The notes under the pieces: generated by a model | Databases searched by the model: none | What the model saw: only the letters and a program-made list of their open reading frames with translations | Told to the model about the DNA's origin: nothing | Made by a program: the position numbers and the translations under genes | Part shown: piece by piece, positions 31,786 to 37,933 of the stretch | Layout of the letters: each line of letters opens with the position of its first letter | Position numbering within the stretch: the first letter of the stretch is position 1 | Source: Anaerolineales bacterium HSG25 | GTDB lineage: Bacteria; Chloroflexota; Anaerolineae; 4572-78; J111 | Reading direction: 5' to 3' | NCBI GenBank assembly: GCA_030377865.1 | Contig: JAUCGA010000051.1 | Location: forward strand, 1 to 37,933 | DNA length: 37,933 nucleotides

Positions 31786-32790
31786 CTACCTTTCCATGAT
31801 TGGTAAAAAGTGAGATATTTGCCCCGCATAAACCAGAACATAACGTAATAAAAACCCGCCTATCAGCACCATGACTGCGCTAAGACCACCCCACAAACGG
31901 CTATATTTTACCGCCGCCTCTTTCCAAATAACTGGAAACAATTCAAACCCCTCAATCGCGAGGGGGATGAGCAGTCCTACTAAAACGACACCCACCCAAA
32001 ACACCAGTGTGAACGGCCCTCCCATAATCAAACTCATTGATTCGGCAGAACTCCATGTATTAAGGGATTGATGCAAAAAGAAGGGAATAATGACAAATAT
32101 TTCCAGTACAATTAGCACCGTGTCAACCGTCACCAAAAAATGGCGCTCATGGAGCAGATGGTCATGCCCATCTTTGGGCGGTGTGAAGGCGGCAATGAGC
32201 AGTACAGTTGCGACACCACTACTCATGGCAGAAAATAGGAATAGTTGCGCCACCATTGGCGTATTCCACAACGGACGGGCCGGAATAGCTCCCAATAAAA
32301 TGCCGGTATACATGCCAACTCCCAAACCAATTGGAAAACCGATGGCGGCGATCACTCGCCGACTGATGCCGACCATCTCGCGAGTCATAAGTCGCCATTG
32401 CCGAGGTTGAAAAATATCAGCCGTACTATGCGGAACTCTCAGTAAATCACGCCAAGGACGGGGGATCCAGAGTATAAAGTAGAGCATCGACAAGATAGAG
32501 AAGGCAGTCAATAACCAAGTACCAATCGACATGGGCGAAGTCCATTGGATGGTCAAAAAAAGCCACCAAAATTGAAAGGGCTTGGTTAAATCGAAGATGA
32601 GTACGAACAGGCCCAACATCAACGGCCAAGGGGCAATCAAAGCACCGATGCGGCTGATGCGCTTATACCGTGTGCCTCCCAAGTAGGTCGCCAGTCCAGA
32701 TATGACAAACGCTCCGGCGCTAACGCCTGCCGTAAAAAGGTAAATTACAATCAACATATTCCAATGAAAATGAACGTCATGTTCCATCAC
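31786..32790 (-). CDS. nrfD: NrfD/PsrC-type membrane quinone-binding subunit
   Basis: This 334-residue polytopic protein starts with HFHWNMLIVIYLFTAGVSAGAFVISGL, the family's first helix. It has further helices with GLFVLIFDLTKPFQFWWLFLTIQWTSPMSIG and FPIGLGVGMYTGILLGAIPARPLWNTP, strongly conserved in NrfD/PsrC proteins that exchange electrons with quinones at the outer face. The length and helix count (eight or more) fit the PsrC subset. The start overlaps the ferredoxin subunit stop by 4 nt, so the two are translationally coupled. The last helix ends at RYVLVYAGQISHFLPI. Confidence 0.93.
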   Translation of the reverse strand: MMEHDVHFHWNMLIVIYLFTAGVSAGAFVISGLATYLGGTRYKRISRIGALIAPWPLMLGLFVLIFDLTKPFQFWWLFLTIQWTSPMSIGTWLLTAFSILSMLYFILWIPRPWRDLLRVPHSTADIFQPRQWRLMTREMVGISRRVIAAIGFPIGLGVGMYTGILLGAIPARPLWNTPMVAQLFLFSAMSSGVATVLLIAAFTPPKDGHDHLLHERHFLVTVDTVLIVLEIFVIIPFFLHQSLNTWSSAESMSLIMGGPFTLVFWVGVVLVGLLIPLAIEGFELFPVIWKEAAVKYSRLWGGLSAVMVLIGGFLLRYVLVYAGQISHFLPIMER

Positions 32791-33362
32791 TTACTCCTAA
32801 TATAGTAGATGGCCGATTCGGTGCCAGCTTCCTCGTATAACTGATAATAATCGTGAGTCGCCAATAACTTTGAGACTTTGCTGTTCGGGTCATTGAGGTC
32901 GCCAAAATGACGGGCGCGACCAATGCAGGTTTCCACGCAGGCCGGAGGCTGACCGACATCCAGCCGATGCACGCAGAAGGTGCATTTATCAACGGCGGCC
33001 TTCTCTTCGTCCACGTAGCGGGCATCATAAGGGCAGGCCATCATACAATATTTACAGCCGATACACTTGTCATAATCGACCAGCACCAGCCCGTCGTCAC
33101 GATGATACGTGGCTCCAGTAGGGCAAACCCGCTCACAGGGAGCATTATTACAGTGGTGACAATTTTCAGGCATGAATGTCTGATTCAGGTTGGGGAATAT
33201 GCCAGATTCTTTGTGATTAATCCAGTTGCGATGTTTGCCAATCGGCACGTTATTTTCAACGCTACACGCGACCATACATGCCTGACAGTCGATACAGCGG
33301 TCTGATTCCATTACAAAGCCCCATCGTTTTTTGCGTGGGGCATCGGTTGAAGGATTAGCCAT
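32787..33362 (-). CDS. Four-cluster ferredoxin subunit (PsrB/PhsB type)
   Basis: This 191-residue protein has 16 Cys arranged for four [4Fe-4S] clusters: 23/26/29/33, 68/71/76/80, 100/103/106/110 and 127/130/142/146. CIDCQACMVACSVENNVP and CIGCKYCMMACPYDARY are typical of the electron-transfer subunit of the Psr/Phs/Ttr/Nrf group. It moves electrons between the molybdenum site and the NrfD-like quinone subunit. It starts 3 nt after the catalytic gene and overlaps the next one. No own signal peptide is seen, as expected for Tat co-export with the catalytic subunit. Confidence 0.95.
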   Translation of the reverse strand: MANPSTDAPRKKRWGFVMESDRCIDCQACMVACSVENNVPIGKHRNWINHKESGIFPNLNQTFMPENCHHCNNAPCERVCPTGATYHRDDGLVLVDYDKCIGCKYCMMACPYDARYVDEEKAAVDKCTFCVHRLDVGQPPACVETCIGRARHFGDLNDPNSKVSKLLATHDYYQLYEEAGTESAIYYIRSK

Positions 33363-33365
33363 AAT

Positions 33366-35600
33366 TTATGAACCTTCTTCTGCTTTATACACTTTAACAG
33401 TAGTCTGGCTCAGGGCTTGAGAACCAGAAATCGGGTCGGTATAGGTTACGTGTAAATCACTATCGCTGACTCCGGAGCCGTAAGCGGTGGTCAAACCTTT
33501 GCTAACATGTCCAAAGCCGGGTATCATAAAAACACTGTCGGGTCGAATTTTTTCGGTGACATGAACGGGTGTTTTTACCTTGCCACCGCTACTTTCCACC
33601 CAAACCATATCACCATCCTGCAAGTTGCGCTGTTGGGCGGGTATCGGGTTCATCCAGAGAGGATTGTCAGGTGTCCGCTCATGAAGCAATCGGTTATTAT
33701 GAGTGGCAAACTGGGTATGTTGAGCTACTTTGCCCGAAAGTAGATAGAACTGGTCAGCGTCATTGGTTATAGGCGCATCCCATTCCGGCACGGCGGCAAA
33801 ACCACTGTTCCGCAGGGCTTCTGAGGCCAGTTCGATTTTGCCACTACCAGTGTTGAAGGTGTACGCTTCATGCCCGTTTTTTTCTTTCTGCGTGGGAGCG
33901 GTGTAGTAACCACGTTGTTTCAAATCTTCCAGCGTAATGCCCAGTGGTGCAATCTGTTGACGAATATAATCCTCTTCATCGTCATACTGAAAATAGTCAG
34001 CCAACCCCAAGCGATTGCCCAATTCCTTAAAAATCCAGAGGCCGGGTTTGCTCTCAAAAAGTGGCTCAATAACCGGCTGACGAATGAAAACAGTGTTACC
34101 TAGCACATGCAACGGGTCGAACCGTTCCAGATAGGTCGCCTCCGGCAAGACCACATCAGAAAACCAAGCTGTATCGTTCATGCTGATGTCGGTGGTGACA
34201 ATAAAGTCGAGCTTGCTCATGGCCGCCATCGTTTTATGTCGCTCCGGCAGAGAATTGACCGGATTTTGGCGGAAGATGAACCAACCACGAGCCTGATACG
34301 GTTCACCAGTGAGAATGGCATCCCGAATCTCCTGAAAAACGCCCAATTTGAGCGGAACCAGCGGATATTTCCAGGGGACACCGTCCAGACGCATGGCGCT
34401 GACACGAGGATAGGGGGGTTGCGGTACAGAACCTAACGCCACTCCACCATCATGCCCAGAACTGGCAAAAAATCCACCGGGTTGATCCCAATTGCCGATA
34501 ATGGCATTTAGTGCGCCAATTGAACGAGCAGTCTGAAAGGCGTTGAGGAAATTACTGGTACGCCAACCCGGGTGAGCAAAGGCATTGGGGGCGGCGATAG
34601 CAAATTCACGGGCTACTTGTCGGATGGTATCTGCTGGAATTTCGCATTTACTGGCGGCCCATTCTGGGGTATAGCCTGCGACACTGGCTTTTAGTTCTTC
34701 AAAGCCAACCGTATTTTCGGCGACAAATTCGGCATCATAACGTTCTTCGGTGATAATAATATTCAGCAAGGCCAAGTGAAAGGCCAAATCGGTGCCCGGT
34801 TTGATGGGTAGCCATAAATCGGCCTTCGCGGCGGTTTTGGTGAAACGTGGGTCTAACACAACCAGTTTAGCACCACGCGCTTGAGCGGCTACAAGGCTCT
34901 GAGTTTCGGAGTTGGAGATGGCCTCCATGATGTTACGCCCGGTCAGAATGATATAATTGGCCTGCGAGTAGTCACGGCTCGGTTCTTCCATGCCATACGT
35001 TAGCAGGTTGGCCGTGATCATGGCATTAAAACAGAGTGAGCGTTGCGTGCCGTAGTTGGGTGAGCCATAAGCCTTCAGCAGATTCTCAAACTGAGTCTGA
35101 ATCAGGTTGTGGGTGGAGCTAAAAACCATTGCTTCGGGGCCATATTGCTCTTTTATCTCCAACATGCGGCTGGCGACATAATCAAGCGCATCCTCCCAAC
35201 TCGCCCGCGCCCATAACCCTTCGCCCCGTTCCCCTTTACGAATAAGCGGGTATTTCAAACGATCTGGGTCGTACAAAGTGGCTACTCCAGCCTGCCCACG
35301 AGGACACAACATGCCGCGCGAGTGAGGATGGAAAGGGTTGCCATCGAGTTTTCGTACCACACCGTCCTTCACCTTGGCCTTTACCCCACAACGCCAGACA
35401 CACATCTCGCACATGGTGTAAACTTCGCGGTCAAAATCAACAGGTGGGTACAGTGATTTTGGATTTTGGAGGTTAGGTTCTTGGCTGGATTGGAGTGGGT
35501 TGAATTTATTAAGTAGCGCGGCACCTCCCACAACCGTGCCCAAACCCATAAAATGACGACGAGACAGTGTCGGAGAGATAATCTTTTTTGAATCAGTCAT
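33366..35600 (-). CDS. Molybdopterin oxidoreductase catalytic subunit (PsrA/PhsA type)
   Basis: A large bis-MGD enzyme of the DMSO reductase superfamily. Tat signal SRRHFMGLG, then the [4Fe-4S] site C-x2-C-x3-C-x27-C (CEMCVWRC ... GMLCPRG), and RSLCFNAM placing a Cys where polysulfide and thiosulfate reductases have the Mo ligand. ILTGRNIMEAISNSETQ and NPLWMNPIPA-like C-terminal cofactor motifs follow. Likely substrates are polysulfide, thiosulfate or tetrathionate; direction and substrate cannot be decided here. I prefer ATG 35600 (744 residues) because the alternative ATG 35618 lies inside a 26-bp palindrome. The neighbouring YeeE-like transporters support sulfur chemistry. Confidence 0.92.
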   Translation of the reverse strand: MTDSKKIISPTLSRRHFMGLGTVVGGAALLNKFNPLQSSQEPNLQNPKSLYPPVDFDREVYTMCEMCVWRCGVKAKVKDGVVRKLDGNPFHPHSRGMLCPRGQAGVATLYDPDRLKYPLIRKGERGEGLWARASWEDALDYVASRMLEIKEQYGPEAMVFSSTHNLIQTQFENLLKAYGSPNYGTQRSLCFNAMITANLLTYGMEEPSRDYSQANYIILTGRNIMEAISNSETQSLVAAQARGAKLVVLDPRFTKTAAKADLWLPIKPGTDLAFHLALLNIIITEERYDAEFVAENTVGFEELKASVAGYTPEWAASKCEIPADTIRQVAREFAIAAPNAFAHPGWRTSNFLNAFQTARSIGALNAIIGNWDQPGGFFASSGHDGGVALGSVPQPPYPRVSAMRLDGVPWKYPLVPLKLGVFQEIRDAILTGEPYQARGWFIFRQNPVNSLPERHKTMAAMSKLDFIVTTDISMNDTAWFSDVVLPEATYLERFDPLHVLGNTVFIRQPVIEPLFESKPGLWIFKELGNRLGLADYFQYDDEEDYIRQQIAPLGITLEDLKQRGYYTAPTQKEKNGHEAYTFNTGSGKIELASEALRNSGFAAVPEWDAPITNDADQFYLLSGKVAQHTQFATHNNRLLHERTPDNPLWMNPIPAQQRNLQDGDMVWVESSGGKVKTPVHVTEKIRPDSVFMIPGFGHVSKGLTTAYGSGVSDSDLHVTYTDPISGSQALSQTTVKVYKAEEGS

Positions 35601-35608
35601 TTGTAAAA

Positions 35609-35676
35609 ATTCTATCATCCTTGAAATTCTGCTCTTTTATGGCTGGTTTAGAGCAGAATTTCAAGGATGATAGAAT
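35609..35676. repeat. 26-bp perfect palindrome before the Mo enzyme gene
   Basis: Arms 35609-35634 and 35651-35676 (core TCATCCTTGAAATTCTGCTC) with a 16-nt loop. It covers the alternative ATG at 35618 and the only AAGG ahead of it. As RNA it would form a long stem immediately before ATG 35600. Confidence 0.85.
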
Positions 35677-35728
35677 AAAAACCCTTAATAATACAATACG
35701 CAAATGATCAAAAATCAGGCAAAACTCC

Positions 35729-36280
35729 CTAAATCTTACTTTTTCTTGGTTCACCTTTTCTGTCTAGGATATAAAACAGATAGGCCGAAAACAGGGCAAA
35801 AAAGATGATGATTAACCAGTGATTGACGTTAAATAGGTCGGGTAGATAGGTGTTGCCCATGTTGGCAATACCCGAAATTAATGGGAATACATCTTCGTAT
35901 GTCATCCCAAAAAGGATAGCTCCAACCAGAAAACCAAGCATGCCCGGAATTAGATAATCAATATTGCCTTGACCGCCACCGGCGGCACAAGTACCCGGTC
36001 AGAATCCGGCCCAGGCCATGCCGATACCAAAGATAGCACCACCAATTAGGTTGCCCACAATGTAGGTGGGCGTGGTGCCGGTCAAGGTGACGATTCCCAA
36101 GTCTCTGAGGAGATAGATGCCACCCCCGCCAACCACAATGGAAGTCAACATAAATTTCAAAACGGTCAAATCAGTAAAGCGAAAAACGTTGACAATCTTA
36201 CTGTATTGGGTCAGGCTGGCTTTTTGTAATATCCAGCCAAAGATAAACCCAACGACAAGTGCAGGTAATAATGCTGTCAT
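35729..36280 (-). CDS. YeeE/YedE-like half transporter with in-frame TGA (candidate selenocysteine)
   Basis: Reading through one TGA (35999-36001) gives 183 residues. The first 93 (LPALVVGFIFGWILQKASL and NLIGGAIFGIGMAWAGF) and the last 89 (PGTCAAGGGQGNIDYLIPGM and more) are in the same frame and form one continuous second-half YeeE/YedE sulfur-transport domain. The TGA falls where relatives have the conserved Cys of GYCPGT, giving GF-U94-PGTC. A hairpin resembling a bacterial SECIS follows at 11 nt. GGAGGT precedes the ATG. It pairs with the first-half protein 19 nt upstream. Alternatives are a nonsense mutation (pseudogene) or sequencing error. The intact downstream frame and exact Cys replacement favour selenocysteine. 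Confidence 0.7.
35968..36001 (-). promoter_or_regulatory. Candidate bacterial SECIS element after the in-frame TGA
   Basis: After TGA (36001-35999) and 11 nt, the RNA has a bulged U (35987). It sits between a lower stem CUUG/CAAG (35991-35988/35971-35968) and an upper stem G-CCGCC/GGCGG-U with loop GGU (35980-35978). A bulged U and a loop containing GGU at about this distance are features of the E. coli fdhF SECIS recognised by SelB. The upper stem is longer than in fdhF. Folded by eye only. Confidence 0.5.
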
Positions 36281-36299
36281 AATTTAATACCTCCATGAT

Positions 36300-36833
36300 T
36301 TAATACCTCTTTCCATAAAGGAGCATTGTGGTGATGATGCCAGAAGCAAACATACCGCCGATAAAAAGAAAGGCCGCCGGAGCTAGTTGTACCCCGCCAG
36401 AGATAGCTAGTCCACTCGTGCAACCTCCGGCAATACCAGCCCCATATTCTAACAAAATAGCCCCAAAAAACAAAGTTGCCCATCGTTTCAAACGATTAGG
36501 GCCAAAAACTTGAACCCATTGCTCATCAGAAACGGTTTGCCATTTGAAAGTACCAGAGAGCAATGATGAGGCCAACGCACCTAAAAAAACACCGATTAAC
36601 ATCATCACACCGAAGCTAAAGCCCGCTGGCATGACAAAATTCCAGTACATGTTGTCGGCCAGTGTGGGGGCAATTAGTTGCATAATAGAGCCACCAATAT
36701 TCTCAAATGCCCCCGATGCACCAAATAGCCGGTCGGTAAAAAGTAATGCAAAGATGCTCAACAAACCCAAGGCCGCTCCACCTGTGTAGGGAGACCATTG
36801 GGGTGATTTGAGCCAGTCGATAAGTTTAGTCAT
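36300..36833 (-). CDS. YeeE/YedE-like half transporter (first half)
   Basis: This 177-residue membrane protein ends with YGAGIAGGCTSGLAISGGVQLAPAAFLFIGGMFASGI. The GGCTSG motif with Cys138 is the sulfur-transport signature of YeeE/YedE (thiosulfate transporter TsuA-type) proteins. WNFVMPAGFSFGVMMLIGVFLGALASSLLSG is an earlier helix pair. Full-length members carry two such repeats; here they are encoded by two adjacent genes, as in PmpA/PmpB-type pairs. Together they probably form a channel passing thiosulfate or another sulfur species via Cys (or Sec) residues. It lies between a triheme cytochrome and the second half gene. Confidence 0.88.
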   Translation of the reverse strand: MTKLIDWLKSPQWSPYTGGAALGLLSIFALLFTDRLFGASGAFENIGGSIMQLIAPTLADNMYWNFVMPAGFSFGVMMLIGVFLGALASSLLSGTFKWQTVSDEQWVQVFGPNRLKRWATLFFGAILLEYGAGIAGGCTSGLAISGGVQLAPAAFLFIGGMFASGIITTMLLYGKRY

Positions 36834-36844
36834 TAAATTTTTCC

Positions 36845-37858
36845 TTACATTTCCTTAGCCACAGCCATCAACAAGGCGCGCTCTTGCTCGTTAAGTTGTT
36901 TGAGGGACGTGGCTAGTTTCAAGTCCAAACGACTGACCGCATGGAGTAATGTAGAGCCTTGTTCCTCATTACTCAAGATTTGGTTGAGGTCATTGAGTAG
37001 CGTTGAATCGCTGTGGGCTAATTTCGTCCAGAGATTTTTGAGTTCCAAATTCTGTTCAAACAAGTTGGCTAACTCGGTTGGGCTAGGAGCAGACGTTGCC
37101 TCACTGTCATCTGTCGGCACATCAACCGTTTCCACTGGCATATCAACCGAGGCATTAATGGCCGCATCGGAAACAATTTTCACATTATCATTAATCCAAG
37201 CCGCCGCGACCTGTCCCCAACCTTCCCAACTCCAAGCGGTGAGGAAAAAGGCTACACCGGTTACGGCAATCATTAACATTAAAATAAGGTTGCCCCAGTT
37301 GCTAACGAGCGGCTGAGGAGCAATCGACGCGGCGTAAAGCAAATTGTAATCAATCTCCTCTCCGCCAAGGGGAGGAGCCACGCCCGTGATGGAGGCGTTA
37401 TCATCCTCACCACTGCTGTCACCCTCACCAGAATCACTATCGCCACTATCGCCACTATTGCCACTATTGCCACCAGATGAATCAGCCCCAAGTTCAATAC
37501 CAAGGATAGCGGCATATTTTTCCCCTCGTTCTGTTAAATCTTGAGGGTGACACCCTTGACAACTAGCCGCAATGTCCTCCATAGGCAAGGCTAAACCTTG
37601 ATGAGCCGCCTCTTGTTCGGTGGCCTGCACGTTACCCGCATGGCAGAACTCGCAAAAATCGCCAAACGCGTGCTGAGTATGCCATTCGCCCTCGGCATTT
37701 ACCGGGTCTTTACCCTGAGTTTCGTGGCATGTTTTACATGATGAGGCGGATGAGCCACATTGAGCATTAACTGGGTCTGCCGACCAGATTAGCCCTATCG
37801 CCAAAACTGCCGCACCGATAAATAATGAAAAAAAGAACCACGTGTCGTTACGTGTCAC
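36845..37858 (-). CDS. Triheme membrane cytochrome c
   Basis: This 337-residue protein starts with GTG at 37858, preceded by AAAGGTGGGG. It has a signal segment (about 7-25), three CXXCH motifs (CKTCH 41-45, CEFCH 69-73, CQGCH 100-104) of the small multiheme type, and a low-complexity Ser/Gly/Asp linker (about 126-155). A membrane helix follows (about 188-208, LILMLMIAVTGVAFFLTAWS), then a cytoplasmic C-terminal part rich in Leu/Asn/Asp helices. It is the first visible gene of the block, ending 11 nt before the YeeE-like gene. It may pass electrons to or from the periplasmic sulfur enzyme. I recognise no named family for the C-terminal half. Confidence 0.85.
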   Translation of the reverse strand: MTRNDTWFFFSLFIGAAVLAIGLIWSADPVNAQCGSSASSCKTCHETQGKDPVNAEGEWHTQHAFGDFCEFCHAGNVQATEQEAAHQGLALPMEDIAASCQGCHPQDLTERGEKYAAILGIELGADSSGGNSGNSGDSGDSDSGEGDSSGEDDNASITGVAPPLGGEEIDYNLLYAASIAPQPLVSNWGNLILMLMIAVTGVAFFLTAWSWEGWGQVAAAWINDNVKIVSDAAINASVDMPVETVDVPTDDSEATSAPSPTELANLFEQNLELKNLWTKLAHSDSTLLNDLNQILSNEEQGSTLLHAVSRLDLKLATSLKQLNEQERALLMAVAKEM

Positions 37859-37933
37859 AAACTTACCCCACCTTTAGGTTGAATTTGTTTCCTGCTAAAA
37901 ATAACAAAAAAGCAATGCACATGTTATTTTTCT

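Noticed and set aside
35729..35941. Separate 70-residue gene starting at ATG 35941
   Set aside because: The frame is continuous with the upstream 93 codons across a single TGA, and the 19 codons between carry the conserved PGTC and Gly-rich segment, so a single readthrough protein explains it better.

Overview
The window most resembles a moderately AT-rich member of the Chloroflexota (Anaerolineae/Ardenticatenia-like). This is inferred from Thr/Pro-rich linkers on exported proteins (the TPTLPPTWTP type), a DUF951 protein, a perfect CIRCE heat-shock operator, FeoA plus a split FeoB with a FeoC-like Cys4 protein, a b6-type cytochrome b operon rich in c-type hemes, and very many dispersed palindromic repeats. 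No rRNA or phylogenetic marker is present, so the assignment is tentative.

Layout. 1-2300: the 3' end of an Rpn-type transposase/nuclease gene, an orphan CIRCE operator next to a 17-codon ORF, an XRE regulator divergent from a small AT-hook protein, and terminators and palindromes. 2324-5237: a ferrous iron operon, feoA, a FeoB split into GTPase and membrane proteins, and a FeoC-like protein. 5529-6574: a methyltransferase translationally coupled to DUF951. 7056-7699: a VapBC-type toxin-antitoxin pair. 7906-7994: tRNA-Leu(UAA). 8243-11060: a lipoprotein esterase, a SleB-like cell wall hydrolase and an unlinked 2-oxoacid dehydrogenase E1 beta subunit. 11408-15685 and 20701-23718: two large hybrid sensor kinases. 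Between them lie an ABC-F ATPase with a long leader (promoter, 20-codon ORF, two terminators) and an orphan sugar-type solute-binding lipoprotein.

23949-37858, all on the minus strand, is an electron-transport block. In transcription order it encodes a triheme membrane cytochrome, two half-size YeeE/YedE sulfur transporters, a PsrABC/PhsABC-like molybdenum oxidoreductase (catalytic subunit, four-cluster ferredoxin, NrfD quinol anchor), a diheme lipoprotein cytochrome, a duplicated DUF5666/Gln-Gly repeat protein, cytochrome b, Rieske protein, a triheme cytochrome c and a nine-heme cytochrome. A plausible scheme is import or exchange of reduced sulfur, sulfur-compound redox chemistry at the Mo enzyme, quinone-pool coupling through NrfD, and a bc-type complex passing electrons to c-type hemes.

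Main discoveries. (1) The second YeeE/YedE half has an in-frame TGA exactly where the family has its conserved Cys (GF-TGA-PGTC), followed at 11 nt by a hairpin with a bulged U and a GGU loop, so it is a candidate selenocysteine-containing sulfur/selenium transporter. (2) The ABC-F gene has a candidate ribosome-mediated attenuator. (3) A perfect CIRCE has no chaperone gene beside it. (4) MITE-like palindromic elements sit on gene boundaries and supply start and stop codons.
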